64,000 bases of DNA from Methylobacterium thuringiense (GTDB lineage Bacteria > Pseudomonadota > Alphaproteobacteria > Rhizobiales > Beijerinckiaceae), in assembly GCF_022179645.1 (NCBI RefSeq), contig NZ_BPRA01000005.1, positions 167,043 through 231,042 of the forward strand. Direction: 5' to 3'. The translations under genes and the position numbers were made by a program. Shown here in pieces: positions 1-8,019 of this stretch (the stretch's first letter is position 1; the number at the start of each line of letters is the position of its first letter). The notes beneath the pieces are model-generated. The model was given only the letters and a program-made list of their open reading frames with translations, was not told the origin of the DNA and did not search any database.

Positions 1-34
1 AGTCACACGAGTTTGCACGCTGTTCAAGTGACAT

Positions 35-51
35 TTTGCACGTCGTGCAAA
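35..51. promoter_or_regulatory. 8-bp inverted repeat, operator-like
   Basis: TTTGCACG and CGTGCAAA are separated by a single T, giving a perfect 17-bp dyad in a short AT-richer stretch. No gene starts just downstream on the plus strand. The dyad could be an operator for a gene beyond the left edge. The rest of 1-191 shows nothing I can support. Confidence 0.3.
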
Positions 52-191
52 GAGAGGCTTCGATCGGGTAGGCGATCCGTGGACGGTACGATGCACTGCC
101 GTTGTTCACGTCACGGCGCGCGGTCTCGAAATTGGCAGTCTTCCGGTGCCTCGGAGGCGGCACCCGGTCCGCCATCGCGGCTTCGAGAAAC

Positions 192-662
192 TCACTGGTT
201 CTCGCGGGCGGCGAGCCAGGACAGCGTGAAATATACGAAGATGGCCAAGCCCTGGATTGCGACCAGCACGATCGGCATCGGCAGCAACTGCGGTGTCAGT
301 ACGGCCAGCGTGATGCCGCTGGTGGCAGCGAGGAGCCACACCACGCCGCCCCATGCGCTGGTCAGCCAGAGGCCTACCGCGGCGGTGAAGTCGATCACGG
401 CGAAGTAGACGATCACCGTCTGGCGGCCGAGCGGCTCGCTTTCGAAGGAAGGTGCGCCGGGCAGCACATCGACGATGTCCGCCCAGGTCAGAATACCCTT
501 GGCGATCCAGACAAGCGCTACAATGCGCATGAACCAGACGAGGACGGTGTCCCAGCGGGTCTGCCGGCGTTCGACGCGCTCAATACGGTCGTTGGCGCCC
601 TCGGCACTGCCGATACGGCCGCGGCCGTCCCGTGTGGTACCGACTTTGGTCAGAGCCTTCAC
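192..662 (-). CDS. small multi-pass membrane protein (DUF6163-like)
   Basis: The predicted protein has 156 aa. After a charged N-terminal 30 residues it shows about four hydrophobic segments (around FMRIVALVWIAKGILTW, VIVYFAVIDFTAAVGLWL, a GGVVWLLAA segment and VLVAIQGLAIFVYFTL). I chose the GTG start at 662, 13 nt after the stop of the upstream acyl-CoA hydrolase gene. Longer readings of this frame would run into that gene with shadow-type composition. The arrangement suggests co-transcription with the hydrolase. It resembles the DUF6163 family of small Rhizobiales membrane proteins from memory. The function is unknown. Confidence 0.6.
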   Translation of the reverse strand: MKALTKVGTTRDGRGRIGSAEGANDRIERVERRQTRWDTVLVWFMRIVALVWIAKGILTWADIVDVLPGAPSFESEPLGRQTVIVYFAVIDFTAAVGLWLTSAWGGVVWLLAATSGITLAVLTPQLLPMPIVLVAIQGLAIFVYFTLSWLAARENQ

Positions 663-675
663 AGATGTGGCCTGC

Positions 676-1737
676 TCAAGCGAAGGACGGTTCGGAGCCG
701 CCGATCGGCTCGAAAGCGGTGGCGATTGCAGCCATGTCGACCGCGTCGAGGGTGGCCGGCTGCCAGCTGGGCTTGCCGTCCTTGTCGACGATGACAGAGC
801 GCACGCCCTCGTAGAAGTCGTGGCCACGCATCACGCGGGTGCAGAGGCGGTACTCGATCAGCATCGCTTCCTCGAAACTCAAGTCGACGCCCCGCCGCAT
901 CTGCTCGAAGGCAATGAGCGCGCTCGTCGGGGAGCGCGAGCGGATCAGGGCCGCCGTCTCTGCGGCGAAGGATGCGCCGGAGGAAGCCGCCACGTCGAGG
1001 CGGCCGAGAACGTCGTGCACGCTGTCGGCGGAAAAACACTCGTCGATCAGGCTGCGCTCGGTAACGAGCGGGCCGGTCCCGGGCGGCTCGGCCGCGTAGG
1101 CTGCAAGCGTCGCTTCTATGTCGTCACCCTGGGCAAGCGCATCGACGATGGCGTCGAAGTCGGCGGCCTTGGCCGAATGCGTGGCAAGGCCGAGAGCGAG
1201 GGCCTCGCTCGCGCCCACGCGTGCGCCCGTCACCGCGAGGTAGGTGCCGGTGCGGCCGGGCAGGCGCGGCAGCGCGTAGGTCATCCCGACATCGGGAAAG
1301 TAACCGATGCCGGTCTCGGGCATCGCAAACATGTACTTTTCGGAGGCCACGCGGATATCGCCATGCACCGAGATGCCGACGCCGCCGCCCATGACCACGC
1401 CCTCGATCAGGGCCACGTAGGGCTTCGGGTAGCGCTTCACGTAGGCGTCGAGTTGGTACTCGGCGAGCCAGAACGCGAGGGTCTCCTCGAAGCAGCCAGC
1501 CTTGCCGAGCTCGTAGATCTGGCGAATGTCGCCGCCTGCGCAGAAGGCGCGGCCGCCTGTGCCACGTACGACGATCCGGGTGACGGCCTCCTCCGTTTCC
1601 CAGGACCGCAGTTGGGCATGCATCGCCTGGATCATCGGCAGCGTCAGCGCATTGAGCGCCTTCGGCCGGTTCAGGATGATCAGGCCAGCGGCGCCGCGCC
1701 TCTCCAGGATGATTTCAGGATCGGCCCGATCCGACAT
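676..1737 (-). CDS. 3-hydroxyisobutyryl-CoA hydrolase / enoyl-CoA hydratase family
   Basis: The protein has 353 aa and a crotonase fold. It carries the oxyanion-hole segment GRAFCAGGDIRQIYE near residue 65, then YPKPYVALIEGVVMGGGVG and MPETGIGYFPDVGMTY, which are the signatures of 3-hydroxyisobutyryl-CoA hydrolase (HIBCH) rather than a plain 260-aa enoyl-CoA hydratase. The length also matches HIBCH. HIBCH releases 3-hydroxyisobutyrate from its CoA ester in valine degradation. The start at 1737 (MSDRADPE) removes a non-conserved 17-residue extension. The small membrane gene follows directly. Other acyl-CoA hydrolase substrates cannot be excluded. Confidence 0.85.
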   Translation of the reverse strand: MSDRADPEIILERRGAAGLIILNRPKALNALTLPMIQAMHAQLRSWETEEAVTRIVVRGTGGRAFCAGGDIRQIYELGKAGCFEETLAFWLAEYQLDAYVKRYPKPYVALIEGVVMGGGVGISVHGDIRVASEKYMFAMPETGIGYFPDVGMTYALPRLPGRTGTYLAVTGARVGASEALALGLATHSAKAADFDAIVDALAQGDDIEATLAAYAAEPPGTGPLVTERSLIDECFSADSVHDVLGRLDVAASSGASFAAETAALIRSRSPTSALIAFEQMRRGVDLSFEEAMLIEYRLCTRVMRGHDFYEGVRSVIVDKDGKPSWQPATLDAVDMAAIATAFEPIGGSEPSFA

Positions 1738-1853
1738 GCACGCCCCTCTCGTTGAGGCTCTTAGACGAAGTCTTACGGTTTCCGTCAATCAGCGCGGAAC
1801 GGCGGCTCACCGGATTGCGTGGGGAACCAACGAGCGCTGCGACGCAGGCGTGC

Positions 1854-2852
1854 TCATTGATTGTCGACGGCCGCCCTCAATGCCGGCGTCCAGCGCGCGA
1901 CCTCGCTCTCAACGAGTTTTTGCAGGGCGGCAGGCCCCCGGTCGGCGCCCTGAGGAACCTTGCCGCCGAGCTTGAGCAGACGGTCGCGGGTCGGCGGGTC
2001 GTCCAGGGCCGCGTTGAGCGCCTCGACGAGCCTGGCCCGGACCTCCTTCGGCAGGCCCTTCGGTGCGAACACGGCGTTCCAGGCGGTCACCTCGAACTCG
2101 GGCAGCCCCGCTTCGCGGGTGGTCGGCACGTCCGGCAGCACCGGCGAGCGTTCGTGGGTGGCGATGGCATAGGCCCGGATCGTGCCGGCCTGGAGATGGG
2201 GAGCGACGTTGACGATCTGGTCGGTGAGGAAGTCGACCTGACCGGCGATCAGGTCGTTCACCGCCGGGCCGGTGCCGCGATAGACCACGAAGGTCGGCTT
2301 CGCGTTGACGATCGAGTCGAACAGCATCCCGGCGGAATGCGAAACCGATCCGACGCCGGCATGGGCCTGACTGTAGGCCGTGCCGTTGTCGTGCAGAGCC
2401 GCGATGAAGCCCTTCAGGTCGCTCGCCGGAAAGTCCTTCCGGGCGACGATCACAACCGGCGTGCCGGCGGCGACGCCGATCGGGTCGAAGGTCCGGGCTG
2501 GGTCGTATTTCAGGGCGCGGAACAGAGCGGGCGCCGCCCCGTGCGTGCCCATGTGGCCCATCATGATCGTGTAGCCGTCGGCCTCGGCCAGCGAGGCCTG
2601 GGTGATGCCTGTGGTGCCGCCGCCGCCCGTGACGTTCTCGATCGCCACCGGTTGGCCCAGCGCCTTGGCCATCGGGGGGACGACGATCCGGGCGATCGTG
2701 TCGGTCGGACCGCCGGCCGCGAAGGGTACGACGAGGGTGATCGGCCGGTTGGGATAGGCGTGCTGCGCCATGACGGCCGCCGGTGCAGCTGCGACCGCCG
2801 CCGTAGCAAGAATACCCAAAATCAGCGGTCGGCAGAGACTCAAGGCAGACAT
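1854..2852 (-). CDS. tripartite tricarboxylate transporter substrate-binding protein (TctC/Bug family)
   Basis: This is a 332-aa periplasmic protein with a clear signal peptide (MSALSLCRPLILGILATAAV, cleaved near AAVMAQ). The Bug/TctC hallmark YPNRPITLVVPFAAGGPTD follows directly, and the C-terminal part has the usual VPTTREAGLPEFE motif. Family members bind carboxylates and hand them to TctAB. No tctA or tctB lies next to it, so this is an orphan receptor. A GGAGG lies about 8 nt before the ATG at 2852 and fixes the start. The ligand is not predictable from sequence. Confidence 0.88.
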   Translation of the reverse strand: MSALSLCRPLILGILATAAVAAAPAAVMAQHAYPNRPITLVVPFAAGGPTDTIARIVVPPMAKALGQPVAIENVTGGGGTTGITQASLAEADGYTIMMGHMGTHGAAPALFRALKYDPARTFDPIGVAAGTPVVIVARKDFPASDLKGFIAALHDNGTAYSQAHAGVGSVSHSAGMLFDSIVNAKPTFVVYRGTGPAVNDLIAGQVDFLTDQIVNVAPHLQAGTIRAYAIATHERSPVLPDVPTTREAGLPEFEVTAWNAVFAPKGLPKEVRARLVEALNAALDDPPTRDRLLKLGGKVPQGADRGPAALQKLVESEVARWTPALRAAVDNQ

Positions 2853-2991
2853 CGGACATCCTCCGCGAGGACTACGCCACACTGGTACGAGCGCATGGGC
2901 ACATTGGGCAAGGCTCGTGCCGATCGGTGTCGAGACCGCGGCAGTGCCCCGACGCATGGGTCGAGGCAAGCCCCATGACCTCTGCCACGCA

Positions 2992-5676
2992 TCAAGAGGC
3001 GGCCGTTCCGAGCTTGCGCCGGGCGGGCTCCACGTCCCTGTCGCCGCCTTCTGGCGCGTCCTGCGCCGTTACGGGACTGCGCGCAGCGCCGGTGCCGACG
3101 GCGCTCGCGATCTGGCCGAGGGCGTCGCGCATCGGCTCGAGGCCCTGCACGGTGACGACGCTCGAGGCCGGTCCCATCGCCGGGATGAAGCCCGCGTCCG
3201 AGAGGGTCTTGAACACCGAGAAGTTCAGATCGCTCTGGACCTTCTGGCCGAGGTTGACGTCGGTCACGAGGGCGATCAGGTCGAACTCGAGGAACGGATC
3301 GCCGATCTTCTTGAAGACCACCCGCGGCGGCGGCTCCTTGAGCACGTCGGCATGGGCGCTGGCGCAGGCCACGAGCATCTCGGCGGCCCGGACCGGATCC
3401 TGGTTGCGCAGCACGCTCACCGAGATGATGACCCGGCCGGTGCGGTCTCCGCGGACCCGGTTCTTCACCACGCCCGAGATCAGGTTCGAGTTCGGCACGA
3501 TCACGGCCGAGCGGTCGAAGGTCTGGATCTCGGTGGAGCGGACCGAGATGCGCTTCACGATGCCCTCGCTGTCGCCGATCAGCACCTGATCGCCGACGCG
3601 GATCGGGCGTTCCCAAAGCAGCAGCAAGCCCGAGACGAAGTTGTTGACGATCGACTGCAGACCGAAACCGATACCGACGGAGAGCGCGCCGGCGACGATG
3701 GTCAGCTTTTCCAGGCTCAGGCCCAAATAGGAGAACGCGAGCGCCAGCGCGAGCAGGAAGCCAACATAGCCGGCTACCGTCGAGATCGAGTTGCGCAGGC
3801 CGGCGTCGAGATCTGTCGCCGGCAGGTAGGTGTTTTCGAGCCAACGCTGGATCGACCGTGTGATGAACACGCCGAGCACGAGGATGCCGACGCCGAAGAC
3901 GATCGCCGAGAGCGAGATCGTGACGTCGCCGACCTTGAAGCCGAAGAAGGCCGAGCGCAGCGAGGAGAAAACGTCATTCGAATCGAGCCCCCAGGGCGCC
4001 AGCGCCAGCAGTACCGCCACCGCGACGAGCACGACCCGGGCGAAGCCCGTGGCGAGCACGGCGATCTGGTTCAGCGAGCGCTTGCGGAGGCCCGTATTCG
4101 CCTGCAGCGCGGTCGCGATCTTGGTATCGTCCGAGAGCGAGCCGCCGATGAAGACGTCGGCGCTGGCGATGAGCAGCCAGAGCAGGACGAACAGGCTCGC
4201 TGTCCAGATCAGCTGATCGACGAGAAAGGCCGAGAGCGCCACGTAGCCGACGATCGCGCCGAGGCCGACGAGGACCGTCGCCGCCCAGCCGAGCAGGCGC
4301 AACGGCCCGCCGATGCTGCTCGACGTCTCGGTGGCGACGTAGGGACCGAAGCAGGCCTCCTCCTTCTCGGCCGTATCAGCGAAGCGGTGCAGGCCGATGG
4401 CCAGGAGCAGCGCGGCCGTGACCGCGCCGATGCCGCGGGTGGCGATCGAGATCGAGAGCGCGGCGTAGATGCCGGAATTGAGCGCCTCGGTGGATTTCGA
4501 CACGGTGATGACCACCGCGATGCTCACCGCGAGAAGCTGGATGCGCCAGGCGGCGGCATCGCTCACCGGCGTCGGCCGCCAGGCCGGCTTGCCGACGGCG
4601 AGGAGCGCGTCGCTGAGCGCCTGCACGAAAGCGATGAAGGCCAGCCCGATCAGAATTGCGCTGGCTACCGGCATCAGCCGGGTCGGGAGCAGGTCGGTGG
4701 CGTCGAGGGCGTAGTAGACGGCGTAGCTTCCGGCGACGGCCGGCACCGTTCCGAGGAGCAGCACGCGCCAAGCCGCCAGGAGCTTTGCACGTCGGGTCGG
4801 ATTCGCGACCTTCGGATCGCGCCGGCCGAGCTTGGGCGCGATGTTGCGGCGCCCGAAATACAGCGCGAACGAGATGCCGAAGGCGATGCCGAGGACCAGC
4901 AGGTTCCAGAGACTGCCGTTGCGCGCGAACAGCGTGACGATGTCCTCGAGTGCCGCCTGAAGGGAATTCAGATCGCGCGGCAGGTCCGCGCCGATCTTCA
5001 TCCAGAGATCGGGACTGAACAGCGCCGAAGAGCGCTCGAACAGGCCGCGAGTGAAGGCGGCACGGCGCTTGTTGGTGATCTGGTCGACGATCTGGTCGCT
5101 CTGGACGAGCAACGACTTGGCGAGCCGCTGGGTCTCGTCGATCTCGGTTACGGCGTGCTCGCGTTCGACGCGCTCCTTGGCGACGTCCTCGCCCTCCTCA
5201 GTGTCCTTTGGCTTCGGCCCGAGTTGGGTCTGACGCTCCCGGGCGGCTTCAAGGCGTGGTTCGAGGGCGGCGATGATCGCGCGGATCCGGTCGGAGACGG
5301 CCTCCAGCCCGTCGCGAGCGCGGGTGAGATCGCCGGCGCCGACGTTGCGGCCGGTCACGGCCTTCTCGCGACCGTCGAGGTTGCCCTTGATCTCGTCGAG
5401 GCGCTCGCGGACCGTTTTGATGCCCTCCGAGACGGCGGGCTTCGGTGCGGGCTTTGCGACGGGCGAAGGTGGCGCCGTTTGCGGCGTCGCGCCCGGCTGC
5501 GGAACGGCCTGCGACTTGTCGCCGCCGGCCTGAGGCACGGGAGCGGTCTTCTGGTCCTGCTGCGGGCTCGGCGCGGCTCCCTGCCCGACCGCTCCCGTCG
5601 GCACCGCAAGGGCGGCCGCCGCCAGAACGGCCGAGAAGCACGCGATGCGTGCGGCGCGAAAGGTCGATCGAACCAT
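2992..5676 (-). CDS. large MscS-family mechanosensitive channel (DUF3772-type)
   Basis: The protein has 894 aa. It begins with a signal peptide (MVRSTFRAARIACFSAVLAA), followed by a Pro/Gln/Ala-rich linker. Next comes a periplasmic helical domain of about 200 residues that resembles DUF3772. A long series of transmembrane segments follows. The MscS pore and beta domain lie in the last third (GALSVGIGFGLQSIVNNFVSG, then ERPIRVGDQVLIGDSEG and VPNSNLISG). Such proteins release solutes under hypo-osmotic shock. The start at 5676 has AAGGA upstream. The C-terminal tail is Glu/Arg rich and non-conserved. Confidence 0.88.
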   Translation of the reverse strand: MVRSTFRAARIACFSAVLAAAALAVPTGAVGQGAAPSPQQDQKTAPVPQAGGDKSQAVPQPGATPQTAPPSPVAKPAPKPAVSEGIKTVRERLDEIKGNLDGREKAVTGRNVGAGDLTRARDGLEAVSDRIRAIIAALEPRLEAARERQTQLGPKPKDTEEGEDVAKERVEREHAVTEIDETQRLAKSLLVQSDQIVDQITNKRRAAFTRGLFERSSALFSPDLWMKIGADLPRDLNSLQAALEDIVTLFARNGSLWNLLVLGIAFGISFALYFGRRNIAPKLGRRDPKVANPTRRAKLLAAWRVLLLGTVPAVAGSYAVYYALDATDLLPTRLMPVASAILIGLAFIAFVQALSDALLAVGKPAWRPTPVSDAAAWRIQLLAVSIAVVITVSKSTEALNSGIYAALSISIATRGIGAVTAALLLAIGLHRFADTAEKEEACFGPYVATETSSSIGGPLRLLGWAATVLVGLGAIVGYVALSAFLVDQLIWTASLFVLLWLLIASADVFIGGSLSDDTKIATALQANTGLRKRSLNQIAVLATGFARVVLVAVAVLLALAPWGLDSNDVFSSLRSAFFGFKVGDVTISLSAIVFGVGILVLGVFITRSIQRWLENTYLPATDLDAGLRNSISTVAGYVGFLLALALAFSYLGLSLEKLTIVAGALSVGIGFGLQSIVNNFVSGLLLLWERPIRVGDQVLIGDSEGIVKRISVRSTEIQTFDRSAVIVPNSNLISGVVKNRVRGDRTGRVIISVSVLRNQDPVRAAEMLVACASAHADVLKEPPPRVVFKKIGDPFLEFDLIALVTDVNLGQKVQSDLNFSVFKTLSDAGFIPAMGPASSVVTVQGLEPMRDALGQIASAVGTGAARSPVTAQDAPEGGDRDVEPARRKLGTAAS

Positions 5677-6309
5677 CGTCGTCCTTGTTCGAGTGCGGGG
5701 CGCGCTCGGTGCGAGCGTGCCTCCAGGCCGAATCACTTTGAGGGGCTGCTCCGATCTGCACAGGAGCATGGGGCGGCTCGCGGTCTCCGTCCCCGGCATC
5801 GCTCCCTCCGTCGCGGATCAATGGGGCGAAACGGTGCAAGGCGCGCGCGTGGCAGCCCGGCAATCGCGGAACCTGTGCGCCCGCCGTCTCGCCGATACGG
5901 CCCACCTTCACAACCCTGTCACGTCGATATTAGACTGAGCAGCAATGGACATGGCCTTGTCGTCTCGCTGCCGGGCAGCGACGACCGTCGTGACGACGTC
6001 CGACGCTCTTGCTGCCCACGTGTCATCGGCTGCCCTTTTCGGCAGTCGTCGCTGGCGTTTCCAGTCCACTCCCGTCTCGCACCGACGTTTCAGCAGTCCA
6101 GCGGCCAAGCTTCCGAAGGCTTGGCCGTGCGCTTGGGGGTGCCATATTGTGCCGTATCGGAGTATTGGACCGAGCCACGAGGTCAGAGCTCGTGCACGCG
6201 ATCAGAGAGTTGCGTCTATGACGAGCATCCGAGCCTGCGTCGCCGACCCGAATATCTCTAGGCGTTCCGAACGACCGGACGCCGCGCCCCTTGGTGCCAG
6301 GAGGGCCGC
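5677..6309. other. 633-bp intergenic region, no gene seen
   Basis: This gap lies between the divergent MscS and HNH genes and must hold both promoters. Short frames here lack codon bias and recognisable motifs. The half near 6120-6200 is less GC-rich. I see no RNA gene or clear operator. Confidence 0.4.
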
Positions 6310-6876
6310 ATGAACGCGCCCGTCGGCAATCTTCGCACCCTCGTCCTCAATGCCGACATGCAGCCCGTGAGCTGGGCGCCGCTCTCCGTCTGGAACTGGC
6401 AGGACGCCCTCGTCGCCGTGCTGCAGGACCGGGTGATCCAGGTGAAGACCTACGACGACATCGAGGTCCACTCCGCCAGCCAGGCGTTCCAGGTGCCCTC
6501 GGTCGTCGCCCTTAAGAGCTATCACCGGCGCAAGAAGGTCGCCTTCACGCGCTACCACCTCTTCCTGCGCGACGAGTTCACTTGTCAGTATTGCGGCGAG
6601 CGCCTGCCCCCGCAGGAACTGACCTTCGACCACGTCAACCCGCGCTCGAAGGGCGGCGAGTCGGTCTGGTCGAACATCGTTGCGAGCTGCAGCGCCGACA
6701 ATCTGCGCAAGGGCAACCGCTCGCTCGCGAAGAGCGGCCTGAACCTGCGTCGCCAGCCCTTCGAACCGTCGCCCTACCAGCTCGACGCCATCGCCAGGCG
6801 CCTGCCCAAGGCGAAGAACGAACTGCACAACACTTGGCTCGACTTTCTGTACTGGGACAGCCCGCTCGAGACCTGA
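6310..6876 (+). CDS. HNH endonuclease
   Basis: The protein has 188 aa. The N-terminal region (TLVLNADMQPVSWAPLSVWN) matches the conserved lead of a widespread bacterial HNH family. The zinc and catalytic core follows: CQYCGERLP, then LTFDHVNPRSKGGES with the HNH His, and SCSADNLRKGNRSL. The missing second CxxC is replaced here by a single Cys context. GGAGG sits just upstream of the ATG. A hairpin 6 nt after the stop suggests a single-gene transcript. The cellular role is unknown; these are chromosomal housekeeping-like HNH proteins rather than restriction enzymes. Confidence 0.85.
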   Translation: MNAPVGNLRTLVLNADMQPVSWAPLSVWNWQDALVAVLQDRVIQVKTYDDIEVHSASQAFQVPSVVALKSYHRRKKVAFTRYHLFLRDEFTCQYCGERLPPQELTFDHVNPRSKGGESVWSNIVASCSADNLRKGNRSLAKSGLNLRRQPFEPSPYQLDAIARRLPKAKNELHNTWLDFLYWDSPLET

Positions 6877-6881
6877 GGACG

Positions 6882-6912
6882 GGTGCCGGACGCCCGCGTG
6901 CGATCCGGCACC
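6882..6912 (+). terminator. hairpin after the HNH gene
   Basis: GGTGCCGGA pairs with TCCGGCACC (9 bp) around a 13-nt loop, 6 nt after the HNH stop. There is no good T-run, so terminator function is tentative. Confidence 0.45.
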
Positions 6913-6973
6913 ACCCCCGTCCCCGATCCTTGTCATTGACGGCCTTGAAGAACCGTTGGGCGAGGAGACCGCC

Positions 6974-7287
6974 GTGGCCTGGGCCATCCTGTTCGTTGCC
7001 GGCCTGTTCGAGATCGGTTGGGCGATCGGGCTGAAATACGCTGACGGATTCACGAAACTCTGGCCGTCTGTATGGACGCTTGTCAGCATGGTCATCAGCG
7101 TCGTGCTGCTGTCGTTCGCGGTTAGGACGCTGCCGATCGGCACCGGTTATGCCGTCTGGACCGGCATCGGCACGGTCGGCACCGCGTTCTCGGAATTGTG
7201 CTGTTCGCCGAGCCCGTCACCGCCACGCGCATCGGATGCATCACCCTCGTCGTCGCGGGCATTTTGGGGTTGAAGCTCGCTGAATGA
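6974..7287 (+). pseudogene. SMR-family multidrug exporter (SugE/Gdx-like), frameshifted
   Basis: From the GTG at 6974 (GAGGAG upstream) the frame reads as a typical SugE-type small multidrug resistance protein: AWAILFVAGLFEIGWAIGLKY with the conserved Glu, then TLPIGTGYAVWTGIGTVGTA. After Ala at 7184-7186 the frame turns into a Ser/Pro-rich tail. In the +1-shifted frame the sequence continues as LFAEPVTATRIGCITLVVAG, then ILGLKLAE and a stop at 7287, which is the normal C-terminus. Restoring one base after 7186 (GCG-ATT-CTC-GGA) recovers a full protein of about 104 aa. This is a one-base deletion or a sequencing error. SMR proteins pump quaternary ammonium or guanidinium. Confidence 0.8.
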
Positions 7288-7290
7288 TGA

Positions 7291-8001
7291 TCAAAGCGGC
7301 GGTAAAACCGTAGCGCCCGACCGCCAAGCGAGGTCGAGGATCAGTCCGCGCGGGTGGGTATCGATTACCGGCGCGACCGGCAGGCCGGCGGCGCTGAGCA
7401 GATTCGCTGTCCAGTGGTTGCAGACATTCGCGAACGAGAAGCGGCCGGTGCCGGCATAGAACAGGCTCGGCCCGTAGAGGCCCGGGCCGTCCTCGACCGG
7501 CTGCTGCCCGTCCAGGCGAAACGCCGCGTCGAGGCGAGCGAGGAGCCGAGCGAGGCCCGCCGGGGAGACGCGGATCGGCACGATCTCGGCATTCGGGAAG
7601 GCGGCGCGCAGGTTGTCTGGCAGTCCGACCACCTGGACCACGCCCGCAGCGCCGCCGGGCGTGAACAGCGCCTTCGCCGCCAGCATCCAATCGACATCCG
7701 CCACCGTCGGCGTCGTCCGATAGAAGCGGGCTTCGCCCCAGCCGAATTCGATTTTCTGGTAGTTGCGGAAGCGGGTGGCCACGGCACGGAGCGCTGCGCC
7801 CGTGCCCTCCCCCGTCAGCGCCTCGTGCGGCAGCACGACGCCCGAATGCCAGCCGTGGCTGACGAGGTGGATCGTTCGGGAATTGGTGTCCGTGGGTGGG
7901 TAGAGGGCCGGGTCACCCGGCTTCGCCGTCAGGACGACAGCGAAGAAGAACACGATGAGCAGGCCGGCCGCTGCGAGGCCGAAGCTGCGCAGCCATCTCA
8001 T
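7291..8001 (-). CDS. TIGR02117/DUF2459-like protein
   Basis: This protein has 236 aa. It has one N-terminal membrane or signal segment (GLAAAGLLIVFFFAVVLTA). The conserved block IHLVSHGWHSGVVLP follows, then FGWGEARFY and FANVCNHWTANLL, with His and Cys residues typical of the DUF2459 family. That fold recalls NlpC/P60-like cysteine hydrolases, but no activity is established. It begins 18 nt downstream of the valS stop and is probably co-transcribed with it. Its stop lies 3 nt from the broken SMR gene, in convergent orientation. Confidence 0.75.
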   Translation of the reverse strand: MRWLRSFGLAAAGLLIVFFFAVVLTAKPGDPALYPPTDTNSRTIHLVSHGWHSGVVLPHEALTGEGTGAALRAVATRFRNYQKIEFGWGEARFYRTTPTVADVDWMLAAKALFTPGGAAGVVQVVGLPDNLRAAFPNAEIVPIRVSPAGLARLLARLDAAFRLDGQQPVEDGPGLYGPSLFYAGTGRFSFANVCNHWTANLLSAAGLPVAPVIDTHPRGLILDLAWRSGATVLPPL

Positions 8002-8019
8002 GGCGCTTCGATCCGGTCT

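Noticed and set aside
2770-6261. 1,163-residue open frame on the plus strand
   Set aside because: It lies antisense to the TctC and MscS genes, is Arg/Asp/Glu-rich with no domain, and is a typical GC-rich shadow.
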